Positions 54,201 to 61,368 of a stretch of 64,000 nucleotides of DNA are shown piece by piece. The notes under the pieces are model-generated. The model saw nothing but the letters and a program-made list of their open reading frames with translations, was not told the origin of the DNA and made no database searches. Each line of letters opens with the position of its first letter. Positions within the stretch are counted from its first letter, which is position 1. Location: contig JALHMG010000012.1 of NCBI GenBank assembly GCA_022844135.1, positions 43,657-107,656 on the forward strand, read 5' to 3'. Made by a program: the position numbers and the translations under genes. This stretch comes from Lysobacterales bacterium (GTDB lineage: Bacteria; Pseudomonadota; Gammaproteobacteria; Xanthomonadales; SZUA-5).

Positions 54201-57200
54201 CAGATGTTTGTCGACACGCCGTTCGTCGTTAACGACACCGTCACTACGGACTACAAGCTGGGTGTGCCGGGCAGTTACACCGTGCTGCCGCGCGCCGAAG
54301 GCAACGAACGCCTGTTGGTTCTCTACGGCCCCAATCTGGCTACCCAGACCGACTATGGCGCGTTGCCTCCTTCTCCCCCGAGTTTTCCAAATGTGGGCGA
54401 TGATCCCTATATTGCTGCATTGCAGCAATTCAATAGCGGCATCTACAGTTCCCTAAATCTGTTGCAGATCATCAAGAACAGTTCCAGCCTGCCGAAACAG
54501 GGCGAAGTCACCGGACAGAAATCGCTGCTTCTCAACAACGCACTCGTTAGCAGCGCCATTCGCTTATACAACCCGGTCTACAGATCTTCAGTGTCTGCCA
54601 CTGCGCCGGTCAACCGTCTGGGCGTGGATCGGGAAAACAGTCAATTGTTCGGCGGCGTGACCGACCGCCAGATGATTGCTCTGTATTGGGGCAACAGTTC
54701 TCCCGGAACGACTGCCAACCAAGACACGACTGGGAACCAAGATCGTGTCCTGCTCCATCACATCAGTCCCTCCAGCGCGGCTCTGCTCGGCATCGGCAAC
54801 CAGATCGGTTGGTACCTGCTCAACAATAACAGCGACTATTTCTTGCTGACCCAGGAGAACGATACGCCGGTTCCGGTCGCGAACGGAACAGTACTGCGCT
54901 CGTTCTGGCAGCCGTCCGCCTCCAACGACCTGCTGATGGAAAACGGGCCATACAGCCTCAGCAACACCTCGTTCAGCCAGGCAAAGTATCGACTGACCCG
55001 GCTTTCCACCAGCGTATCGCAGCCCTTGAAGCAACGACTGTTCGTCAGCATCAATCGCTTGCTTGCGCTGGACTCGCAGTATCTGCAGGAAAGCCCGATC
55101 AACCAGTATTTCAAGACCCCGGATTCTCCTCCACCCAGCCTGTTGGATGCGGCCAGACTGCCGCCAAACACCATGGATTTCTCCGGCGCGAACGGGCTCT
55201 ATTTCTGGGAGATCTTCTATCACGCCCCGATGCTGGTGGCTGAGTGGCTGGTCAGCAACCAGGATTATGAAAACGCCAAGCGCTGGTTCGAATATGTATT
55301 CAATCCGACCGCGAGCGGCGACGCCGGACAGCCGCATGACGGCTCGCAGTATTGGCAGTTCCGCCCATTCCGCGACGGCATGGACCTCCCCTCGTTGAAG
55401 GAGATCCTGACCAATACGGTCGAGATCAATCTGTCCAACAACAAGCCTTTCGACCCCGATGCGATCGCCAGCCTGAGGATATCGGCGTACGCCAAGGTGG
55501 CCGTGCTGAAGTATGTCGACAATTTGATCAAATGGGCCGATGCGTTGTTCACCCAGGATACCCGCGAAAGCATCAACCAGGCGACCAATCTATACATCAT
55601 GGCGCGGGACTTGTTGGGTGAAACGCCGCAAGTGGTCGGGGTATTCCAGCAACCCGAAAAGCTGACTTACAACGAGATCAAGGCAAAGTATCCGGATGGG
55701 ATACCCCAATATCTGATCGACTTGGAGAACACCCCGTTCCTGCCCGCCTCTGGACAAGGAACGCGCTTCCACGATGTGCCTGTCAACGACATCCACGCCT
55801 ACTTCGGCGTCCCGGACAACGAAGACCTGAAAATCTACTGGGACACTATCGACGATCGGCTGTACAAGATTCGCCATTGCATGAACATCAATGGCGTGGT
55901 GCGGCAGTTGGCGCTATTTGCGCCGCCGATCGATCCGAAAGCGTTGCTCGCCAGTTTCGGCAACGCCGGATCGCTCAGTGGGGGCGCGACAGGTATGCCC
56001 TACCCGATACCGAATTACCGCTTCAGCTATTTGATCCAAATGGCGCGCTCACTGGCGGATCAAGTGTCCCGCTTCGGCGGCGCAATGCTCGATGCCTTAG
56101 CGCGACAGGATGGCGAAGCCTTGGCCGCGCTCAGCCTGACCCAGCAAGCAACGCTGCTGCAGTTAACGACGGAGATCAAGGAGCAGGCCATCCTTCAGGT
56201 CCAGAATCAGGGGCGGGCACTGCAACAGGGGCAGAACGCGGCACAAGCGCGGCAGGATCATTACCAGCATCTACAGGCGCAGGGCATGTTGGGCGAGGAA
56301 ATCGCCGAGATGACGTTGATGGGCCTGGCTGCGGTTACAACCGGCGTCTCCAGTGTGCTAGGAGCTGCCGCCGCTGTCGCAGCAGCCTTCCCGCAAGTGG
56401 GCTCGCCATTTGCGATGACCTTTGGTGGTCAGCAACTGGGCCCGGCCCTTCAGAACTCGTCCGGTTGGACAGCCGCGTTGGCAAAAGTGATGGAAACCAG
56501 CGCCAGCATCCTGGGCATCGTTGCCAACTACAAACGCCAAGCCGAAGAATGGGGATTGCAGGAGACACTTGCTGCGTTCGATGTCGCACAGTATCAGGCC
56601 CAGATCGATGCCAACAACAACCAACTGGCCATTGCCCAGCGCGATCTGCTGATCCATCAGACCAATATCGCCCAGAACCAGGCCCTGCAATCCTTCTACC
56701 AGGACAAGTTCACCAATCAGGCCCTGTACGGATGGTTGGCCGGGCGACTTGCGAGCGTCCATTTCCAAGCCTACAGTCTGGCGCTGGAGTTCGCCCGCAT
56801 GGCACAACGCTCATACCAGTTCGAGTATCGCGTGGCCACGGCCTTCATTGCCGCCAACTACTGGGACGACGTACACAAGGGACTTCTGGCAGGCGAGGCA
56901 TTGGCGCAATCCCTCAGTCAACTGGAGGCCGCGGCGGTACGCAATGGGAGGCGATTGCAGGAAATCACTAAGATCGTGTCCTTGCGGCAATCCGACCCAG
57001 CCGCCCTGCTGCGGCTGATCCAGACGGGAGAAACACAGTTTGAACTGACCGAGCGCATGTTCGATCAGGACTTCCCTGGCCAGTACTTGCGGCGCATCCA
57101 GAGCGTGCGCGTCACCATACCGGCCCTGGTTGGCCCTTATCAGAACATTCACGCCACACTGACCCAGACTGCCAACCGACTGGTATTAGCCCCGGACCTC

Positions 57201-57977
57201 AGCGCCGTTCGTTTCCTGCTCGGGGATGACGTGGATGTCAAAGAGGGCCTTGTTGAGCACAACGTGCGCCCGTATCAGCGCATCTCGTTGTCTCAGGGGC
57301 AAGGAGACAGCGGCGTATTCGACAGCAATCCAGCGAGCCCGCTGTATCTCCCGTTCGAACAAACCGGCGCCATTTCGTCCTGGCATTTGAGCCTTCCCAA
57401 GAGCAGCAATCTGCTGGATTTCAACGGCCTGTCCGACGTCGTCCTGGAGGTCGGCTACACCGCCCGAGACGGTGGCGATGCTTTCCGCAGCCAAGTGGCC
57501 AACTTGCCACAACTACGGCAGCGCGATTGGGCGCAATTGCTGCAGCCTGCGCTGCAATACCAAAGCGAATGGTCTCGCTTCATGCATGGGCCGGTGCTGA
57601 ATCACCAACAGCAACTTTCGCTGACCGCCACACGGCTGGTGCCGTCTCATCTGGTCAGCCCGGAAGTCCTCGGACTGCTGCTGCAGTTGGTTGTGCCGGC
57701 GGATTGCCCGTTGGGTTCGCAACACCCCTACATCGCCGTCCTGATCGGCGATACCGAACCTGTTTCGGTATTGCCGCGTGCGGACGGCACCGCTTTGGTG
57801 ATGCTGGATCGCCCGCTGCGCATCAAAGCCGGCGCAGTCAAGCTGGTAGTAAGTTTCGACCTACGGCCGGGATATACCCCAAGCAGCCTGCGGACCCGCG
57901 ACGGTGACCGCTTGGATCCACTGATCTTGCAGGACATCAATTTGGTGCTGTTCCTGAGCGGCCAAGTGACGGACTGA
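48219..57977 (+). CDS. Toxin-complex TcA subunit with inserted beta modules
   Basis: A 3252-residue TcA, longer than the roughly 2500 usual for TcdA1-type subunits. The VRP1-like region is at about 178-250 (ACASIFSPAAYFLDIMR, LLEDRRPDLFDGIKLS). The helical shell is interrupted by beta modules at about 354-424, 618-695, 1013-1077, 1090-1150, 1155-1220 and three tandem at 1805-2015. A neuraminidase-like/ABC-toxin region spans about 1480-1800. The pore helix region (MTLMGLAAVTTGVSSVLGAA) lies near 2700. The C-terminal TcB-binding region includes SPLYLPFEQTGAISSWHL. TcA pentamers bind cells and inject TcC cargo. The gene starts 74 bases after TcB-TcC with GGGAG upstream and is probably co-transcribed. 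Confidence 0.92.
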   Translation: MSTKAVQLRHQDFQALFRDHPDLDLLTHDFFAKDGLLQTAAEHHRPAAAELLTWQRLLRVVPFHMVDGQLHDAETVAGHLLAAGYRSAHSVARRPIHRFLRDMQGTLTESLAREVHHRSSQVRAATRHLFANARDLAGSPLTNRVLPRFAEADLVDYLQQLPSYQSLFGSLDYIKVPACASIFSPAAYFLDIMRIADEYITDYNRETIPAGYLLEDRRPDLFDGIKLSCEETERLIPYVSLVLQIFVAKLTHDLNRNPYQVVSTAPYPFNLPFSQPLTDISAALQKLNSSLSEIGQCMLANQPLALGYARPALARAAMGWSPEQAAFLCTVDLSDAAIGAQYGVPGIAATLPAPGPGSLTFLKDGVETTGADGRLGDVVHVGQNIACNGQIRVVAERIDSASIRVDLPWVEEARNQPWTLYGFPINLCDAQVFRHRTGGMSYQDLVDLFTQQLSPDEQRSGIADSFFINRTDENLPPLKVVPGVAEKGNVAAQIAYLSAKRLDRLSRFIRLSRWSGIAPTSLDWLIQLSQEGEITEAVLQLLAGVKQLADRLEWSVERTAALIGPFKTSGRGDGRAPVDPFDLNFNPPALLAGRDPHISADPMPFDPSRPLAWLPDDQATEGALISSSEDKVVLDDRASPEEGYYNGLQIVMKDGPAAGSARIIKSYDGASRTAILYAKWDSVPTTGNRYRIQNAVGLTDRLAAALQVKKTDLAPLGLAYRLDNGVAVPALLLTVETLTGLWRLGSVAWQHQLPVESYLLARQLVGLNSRYQPRAGEALADIQRALDGLSWQATIGLTSYELAYVLIGLRSRYVRPAFDPRDVPAILTDLASSAKSTRLSAQSLQQAGFDPQLSNRLFEDLQQLGVVDTQGLMRATVPAFDQAAASFPVTVASLTGQAGLNDAEAAASLATLSALSLAVLRKLTVEAEWAITRNYPQPGSLETLLQNVPDGEQKRSAVGRYLTLIADCSNRQLLAPLFPLLADTSFVGPGIGAAQSRAVFNCLTLTNPAVIVSATEQRGDLSARYDSDTQGWNLFESAASGQKRAVATYDPASRVLTVVGAWVVQPDAFSYFLLIKPLDAGQAQNATRDSLTLAATASGEDGAYVGYTLVLTDPAAGGETRTIVGYDGSSKAAVVSPPWTKIPSANATYLVGGIRLQGSADGGGSDTVLLPVSAATDANAYAGCEVLLVPDPDAAGKTTGVRMVLDALRRQIVLLKQTLDSADAAQQAAAVGGIGGVLAVSGDAVVTALPFASSHCMLPRFLIEPFLGGDSAEHRVLATEVLEGLSRFGLLQDKLAFPGEVWIALARQPGLFNVAQSAALQYGELQLLTAFKGFAERIGDDGSGLARYLEQWTAVVPLERRLIALQQLTGWQPSEIQDADRYLQDHLTHYAGLAQLAGVLRLAPMFVLASRMAADIPYLASMADVVLAPPLGAVGGPVDPVRWQALEAAASTTLSVVAVRFATAEFSGVADQLRRSTDSSKRDALLDFLIWHLNSPAIKSPSDLLQYLLIDVETSCCDTTTPIAQAIPSVQLYMQRCRMSLEPGVTVAHIPPPWWQWMSTYRLWEANRRIFLYPENYLLASQRQSATPQFKELEEKLLQARPTEQAVARALTQYFTSFETLTELVPVGGYKAGQLELPGGQIDETTVLVGRSNTSPYKYYLRTFTRSLLAEVRDRQEPVITQWGAWQNVGASIDAEFVTPVWAFDRPFLFWNEVKPTKSSSISTTSGTDAASSTQSTWQATLKYTFPSSTGDWLAAQELMPPTPIRVAPNSYGPANNENVAQAYANIQHYWKQPFALAIPRGLPGTGTLTFTAGSTQATGSGTRLDKQVFPGDSIYVAGQQLQVHAIDAAAQTLVTKQAFRLSASQAPFNVILKDPQRLRYSPYQGPGTVKIVSGINIVDGQGTAFRIDFSPGDFIQIGNETRVVASVRSDSQLLTTKDWNLSTEISGNGRVTLYDGLEIVDGIGTSFINQAIVGGELIALNQSRRIVRIKSDKQMFVDTPFVVNDTVTTDYKLGVPGSYTVLPRAEGNERLLVLYGPNLATQTDYGALPPSPPSFPNVGDDPYIAALQQFNSGIYSSLNLLQIIKNSSSLPKQGEVTGQKSLLLNNALVSSAIRLYNPVYRSSVSATAPVNRLGVDRENSQLFGGVTDRQMIALYWGNSSPGTTANQDTTGNQDRVLLHHISPSSAALLGIGNQIGWYLLNNNSDYFLLTQENDTPVPVANGTVLRSFWQPSASNDLLMENGPYSLSNTSFSQAKYRLTRLSTSVSQPLKQRLFVSINRLLALDSQYLQESPINQYFKTPDSPPPSLLDAARLPPNTMDFSGANGLYFWEIFYHAPMLVAEWLVSNQDYENAKRWFEYVFNPTASGDAGQPHDGSQYWQFRPFRDGMDLPSLKEILTNTVEINLSNNKPFDPDAIASLRISAYAKVAVLKYVDNLIKWADALFTQDTRESINQATNLYIMARDLLGETPQVVGVFQQPEKLTYNEIKAKYPDGIPQYLIDLENTPFLPASGQGTRFHDVPVNDIHAYFGVPDNEDLKIYWDTIDDRLYKIRHCMNINGVVRQLALFAPPIDPKALLASFGNAGSLSGGATGMPYPIPNYRFSYLIQMARSLADQVSRFGGAMLDALARQDGEALAALSLTQQATLLQLTTEIKEQAILQVQNQGRALQQGQNAAQARQDHYQHLQAQGMLGEEIAEMTLMGLAAVTTGVSSVLGAAAAVAAAFPQVGSPFAMTFGGQQLGPALQNSSGWTAALAKVMETSASILGIVANYKRQAEEWGLQETLAAFDVAQYQAQIDANNNQLAIAQRDLLIHQTNIAQNQALQSFYQDKFTNQALYGWLAGRLASVHFQAYSLALEFARMAQRSYQFEYRVATAFIAANYWDDVHKGLLAGEALAQSLSQLEAAAVRNGRRLQEITKIVSLRQSDPAALLRLIQTGETQFELTERMFDQDFPGQYLRRIQSVRVTIPALVGPYQNIHATLTQTANRLVLAPDLSAVRFLLGDDVDVKEGLVEHNVRPYQRISLSQGQGDSGVFDSNPASPLYLPFEQTGAISSWHLSLPKSSNLLDFNGLSDVVLEVGYTARDGGDAFRSQVANLPQLRQRDWAQLLQPALQYQSEWSRFMHGPVLNHQQQLSLTATRLVPSHLVSPEVLGLLLQLVVPADCPLGSQHPYIAVLIGDTEPVSVLPRADGTALVMLDRPLRIKAGAVKLVVSFDLRPGYTPSSLRTRDGDRLDPLILQDINLVLFLSGQVTD
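53633..54256 (+). repeat. Three tandem beta modules encoded within the TcA gene
   Basis: Three consecutive units of about 65-70 residues share the pattern G-x-G-(T/R)-hydrophobic, V-x-G-x-GT-x-F, (P/G)G-(D/E)-x-I, and S-x-x-Q: GTGTLTFTAGSTQATGSGT / GPGTVKIVSGINIVDGQGT / GNGRVTLYDGLEIVDGIGT. A single extra copy lies at about 49278-49490 (GPGSLTFLKDGVETTG, then VVHVGQNI). They look like duplicated insert domains rather than DNA-level recent copies. Confidence 0.6.
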
Positions 57978-58003
57978 AATCAAATAACCGAGGAGAGGAA
58001 CCA

Positions 58004-58714
58004 ATGAACGAGTGCCTGAGCAATATCCTTAGACAAGATCCTCCCGTGCCTTGCTCTCGGTCTTACTGCGAGAGCGTACGACGGCAGCTCGACCTCTATT
58101 GCCGCGACGCCGGAGTAATGCGCAATACCCCGGTGCCGCAGTACTCGCCAGACGGACCGTGTTGGTGCTGCTGCGGAAGCCTGCCGCCGGGGCAAACAGC
58201 AGTCGCCACGGCCGAGCAAGTGTTCAAGCCGTTATCGACGCTGCAAGTCGGCGATCAACTGCGCGTGAGCGACTTGACTCTCGGATCGTGGTGGGCGGCT
58301 CCCGTACGCGCTGTCGGCCGCCTCAGCGGTGATCAGCTGGCCGTGGCACTACAGGTTTCGCTACCGGACCAACAGGTCATCACGCTGATCTTGCCGGGGG
58401 ACGCTTTGCTCGTGAATGGCGACAGACAACTGCAACCTGCCAATCGGTTGCGTAACGGGCAGCTTTTAATGGCTGTGGACGGCAAGCTCGCCACGGTGCT
58501 CGATTGTGCTGCCCACGATGCCGATGTCCAGTGGCCGTTGTTGGGCGATTCGACAGTGGATTCGGCGCTAACCGGCCGCCTGTTCAATCTCTCCGGCCTG
58601 TTGTGCGCCGATCTCGGCGTCGGGCTTGCGGGCCTGATGAAGCAGTTGTCCACGGAACTGCAAGTGCCGCTCGATCGCTACAGTCGGCCATTACCGCCAT
58701 TCGAATCGCAATGA
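58004..58714 (+). CDS. Cys-rich protein with degenerate Hint-like domain, Tc locus
   Basis: A 236-residue protein, a shorter paralogue of the next gene. The N-terminal 57 residues carry Cys at 4, 17, 22, 33, 53, 55, 56 and 57 (motif CWCCC), with the same spacing as the paralogue. The rest aligns to its Hint domain (VFKPLSTLQVGDQLRV, LPDQQVITLILPGDALLV, LRNGQLLMAVDG, LFNLSGLLCADLGVGL). The nucleophile Cys and the TxxH-type His are absent (LPGDALL where the paralogue has STADHLYL), so self-cleavage is unlikely. There is a strong ribosome-binding site GAGGAGAGGAA, and the gene starts 26 bases after TcA. No export signal. Function unknown. Confidence 0.75.
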   Translation: MNECLSNILRQDPPVPCSRSYCESVRRQLDLYCRDAGVMRNTPVPQYSPDGPCWCCCGSLPPGQTAVATAEQVFKPLSTLQVGDQLRVSDLTLGSWWAAPVRAVGRLSGDQLAVALQVSLPDQQVITLILPGDALLVNGDRQLQPANRLRNGQLLMAVDGKLATVLDCAAHDADVQWPLLGDSTVDSALTGRLFNLSGLLCADLGVGLAGLMKQLSTELQVPLDRYSRPLPPFESQ

Positions 58715-58762
58715 TGCGCGCTGTCGTTACACCCCACCGAGCGAACAACGAAGGAGATCGTC

Positions 58763-60448
58763 ATGGGAAAGGCTGAGTGTCTGAATAACATCAAGAAAGA
58801 AGATCCGCCGGTCTATTGCGGCGACACGCTTTGCGGACGCATACAGGGCAAGATCAACAATTACTGCAAGCACAACGGACTGGGCGGGGATGTTCCTGTC
58901 CCCCAATCACCGGAGTCGGGAGATTGCTGGTGTTGCTGCTCCTGCCTGGCATGGGGAACGCCCATTGAGGTGGAAACCGACCTATACATGCCGATCGAAA
59001 AGATCGAGAGAGGGAGGACCGTACTCGCTACCGGCGGGAAAATGGCTAGTTGGGAATCGATTGCCGTCACCGATGTCGGCGGTGTCGCTCCTGGGACGGA
59101 ACTGGACTTCTGCTATACGGCCGTGTTCCGGCTGTCAGACCAGACCATGCGCATTCTGATTTCAACCGCCGATCATCTGTATTTGCTGCCAGACCAGACG
59201 CTCAAAGCCGTACAGGACTTGCGCCCTGGAGATCGGGTGATGCAGGCAGACGGCGGTCAAGCCACCGTCACGGTCATCAGCTCAGGCCAATTCTCCGGCG
59301 GTGTGCGCAACTTCAGCCTGGGCGAGTTCAACCCCGCCACGCATCCAGACGACCCGTACAAAGGACATCTGATCAACAGTTTCGGTTTGGTGACCGCAGA
59401 TCTGGCTGTTCAGATGGCCTTCTACGCCAATGCCATTCCACCGCGCCTGTTGGCCGAAGATCAGCCGGAGCTGCCGCAGATAGGGTCTGCGCGCTTCTAT
59501 GAAAAGTACGATACAAGCGCTTACGATGCGTTCATCTGCACCCCCGAGATGTGGCCTGAGGGCTTTGTTCCAGTTCAACCTTCGTTGTTCAATATCCCGT
59601 TTTCGGCCTTGGCCTACTTCACCAGAGAGCAAGCCGAAGACCTGCAGACGGCCGAAGGCGAGCAGAACTTAGGAAATTCGCAAGCCATGGCGAATTTCAA
59701 GTACGTGCGCACGCTGTTTAGGGGCTTTTATCCCAAGTATTTCTATGCCGCCGATTGGAGCAATCAACTGCCCAATGCTTGGTACTTCAACAGCGCCGGT
59801 CAGCCCTACATTGTGTTCTCGGGTGGCCTGCTGCGCATGAAGACACTCGACACCAATGGGCTCGCCATGATCGCCTCGCACTTGGTAGCACAGGCATCTG
59901 GTTACGGTTGCGCGGGAACTGCGGACTACTGGGGAGCAGCCTTAATTCTTCGAGAAGTTTGGTATGGCCGTCTGTATCTCGACCTTTTCCCGAAAGCGAT
60001 GACGCAAATCAGTAACACCTTTGGCCTCGTTGCTCCCGAGCACGCCGAGCCGGACCCGAACAATTTGTGCAAAGCCCCGGGCTTGGCCTGCCGCCTGCTG
60101 GCCCTGCAAGCCGCGAGCTCTTTCGATGACATCCCGGAGTGCGTGTCCGGTCCATCGACCTTCAGCGTTACTGGAGCTTCGGCCACCCTGGATCCGGCAC
60201 AAACGGTGCGTGTCGACTTCTCCAGCAAGGTAGTGCCTAGTACCGCAGCGCCGCCAGCCAATTACCGCATCAGCGGTGATGTGGTGGTGTTGCAAGCGCA
60301 ACCTAGCGCCGACGAAAAATCCGTCATGCTTTCGGTTAACGGCTTGTTACCGGCGACTACATACACGGTAGAGGTGTCCAATGTCGTGAGCGCCACCGGG
60401 CAATTCCTTGCCGACGACAAGGACAGCGCCGATTTTCGTACCCCTTAA
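58763..60448 (+). CDS. Cys-rich Hint-domain protein with zincin-like and Ig-like regions, Tc locus
   Basis: A 561-residue protein. Residues 1-59 have Cys at 6, 19, 24, 35, 55, 57, 58, 59. The Hint (hedgehog/intein) domain starts at Cys61 (CLAWGTPIEV) and includes MPIEKIERGRTVLA, the block-B-like STADHLYLLPD (His138) and LKAVQDLRPGDRVM. Residues about 210-445 contain GLAMIASHLVAQ and CAGTADYWGAALILREVW, which resemble the HExxH...ExxAD(Y) layout of zinc peptidases with the zinc ligands replaced. The C-terminal 100 residues are a Big_5-type Ig-like domain (VDFSSKVVP, YTVEVSNVVSATGQFL). AAGGAGA precedes the ATG. Its role may be self-processing and assembly or cargo handling for the toxin, which is inferred. 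Confidence 0.75.
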   Translation: MGKAECLNNIKKEDPPVYCGDTLCGRIQGKINNYCKHNGLGGDVPVPQSPESGDCWCCCSCLAWGTPIEVETDLYMPIEKIERGRTVLATGGKMASWESIAVTDVGGVAPGTELDFCYTAVFRLSDQTMRILISTADHLYLLPDQTLKAVQDLRPGDRVMQADGGQATVTVISSGQFSGGVRNFSLGEFNPATHPDDPYKGHLINSFGLVTADLAVQMAFYANAIPPRLLAEDQPELPQIGSARFYEKYDTSAYDAFICTPEMWPEGFVPVQPSLFNIPFSALAYFTREQAEDLQTAEGEQNLGNSQAMANFKYVRTLFRGFYPKYFYAADWSNQLPNAWYFNSAGQPYIVFSGGLLRMKTLDTNGLAMIASHLVAQASGYGCAGTADYWGAALILREVWYGRLYLDLFPKAMTQISNTFGLVAPEHAEPDPNNLCKAPGLACRLLALQAASSFDDIPECVSGPSTFSVTGASATLDPAQTVRVDFSSKVVPSTAAPPANYRISGDVVVLQAQPSADEKSVMLSVNGLLPATTYTVEVSNVVSATGQFLADDKDSADFRTP

Positions 60449-60461
60449 TCGATAATTGCTG

Positions 60462-60485
60462 CCGGGCCTGCAAACGCAGGCCCGG
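60462..60485. terminator. Strong hairpin between the Hint gene and the zinc-ribbon gene
   Basis: Perfect 10-bp GC-rich stem CCGGGCCTGC / GCAGGCCCGG with loop AAAC, 14 bases after the stop at 60448 and 19 bases before the next ATG. No T-run follows. It may partly terminate or stabilise the Tc transcript, lowering expression of the last gene. It lies so close to the ribosome-binding site (GGGAG) that it may also affect its translation. Confidence 0.5.
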
Positions 60486-60504
60486 AACCAACGGGAGCAC
60501 GCCC

Positions 60505-61086
60505 ATGAATTTGAACCAGGTTTTGCAGGACACCGACTTTGAACAGGCGCGTCAGCGTCTGGCAGAACTAATCAATCTGGATGCAGCGGCGCCAGCTGCC
60601 GTTACCCGTCGAGCTCTGCTCGACAAGCGGTTCGCCACATACCTGATGCTAACCCGAGACAGCCCGCAATTGCAGCAAGTGCTATTGAACGATCCACGCA
60701 CTCGCGAATACGACCAAGACGCGGACACGGCCCCGGCCGAGTCATCGACCGATGCGCCTCAGCAACTTCGCACGAACTCGGAGCTGCTCGCTCAGGCATC
60801 GCGATCGATGCTTCATTGGGGTAAGGCGGGATTCAAGCGCATTGACGATACCCAACGCGCGCGTCGATGGGCCGTTTGTCAGTCTTGCAGCCAATTGACC
60901 GATCCACCAGAAACGATGCTCTACCAGGGGTTGCGCTTGTTGACCGGCGGCGATACGAAAATCTGCGCGGCCTGCGGTTGCGCGGCCAACAAGAAAGTCG
61001 GTATCCCAACCGAAAATTGCCCGCTTCCGCACCCGGAGGACAGCTCGATCTCGAAGTGGGGCGAGCCTTTGCGGTCCTCTTCATGA
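60505..61086 (+). CDS. Zinc-ribbon-like protein at the end of the Tc locus
   Basis: A 193-residue protein. The N-terminal 110 residues are helical and variable (LNQVLQDTDFEQARQRLAEL). The C-terminal 75 residues hold Cys125 and Cys128 (CQSC), Cys154, 157 and 159 (CAACGC), Cys172 (NCP), then ISKWGEP. This CxxC...CxxCxC...CP...W pattern is found in small metal-binding C-terminal modules of unknown role. GGGAG precedes ATG 60505. Same strand as and close to the Hint genes, so probably the same transcript if the hairpin at 60462 is read through. No export signal. Confidence 0.7.
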   Translation: MNLNQVLQDTDFEQARQRLAELINLDAAAPAAVTRRALLDKRFATYLMLTRDSPQLQQVLLNDPRTREYDQDADTAPAESSTDAPQQLRTNSELLAQASRSMLHWGKAGFKRIDDTQRARRWAVCQSCSQLTDPPETMLYQGLRLLTGGDTKICAACGCAANKKVGIPTENCPLPHPEDSSISKWGEPLRSSS

Positions 61087-61368
61087 ATTACGGGTCGCTC
61101 GCATGCCAGCGCAGCAGTTTCGCTAAACCTGGGATGCGAGCTGCTTCGCGTTCACTTACGGAATCCAGCCATTGCTGGTCCGCTGATCCAGGCGAAGCCG
61201 GAGCATCCCACACGCTTTGCGGCTTGGACCAAATTGCGCTGGCGGAAGTAAGCCATGCCAGCCTCCTGCAAGACTTACCCATTCCAAGCGCTTTCTCGCA
61301 GATCGCGTCGAACCCGAGCGCAACTGCAGCGCTTCGCAAATTGAGCCGACCGCGAGCGATTTTGATGT
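61087..61368. other. Intergenic DNA between the Tc locus and tRNA-Arg
   Basis: No integrase remnant or direct repeat of the tRNA 3' end is visible. A minus-strand open frame of about 100 codons (61088-61402) begins inside the tRNA gene and shows no known domain, so it is not called. Confidence 0.4.

Noticed and set aside
55877..56971. 364-codon open frame in another phase within the TcA gene
   Set aside because: Composition is typical of an out-of-phase reading of TcA; it shows no known domain and lies within essential TcA sequence.
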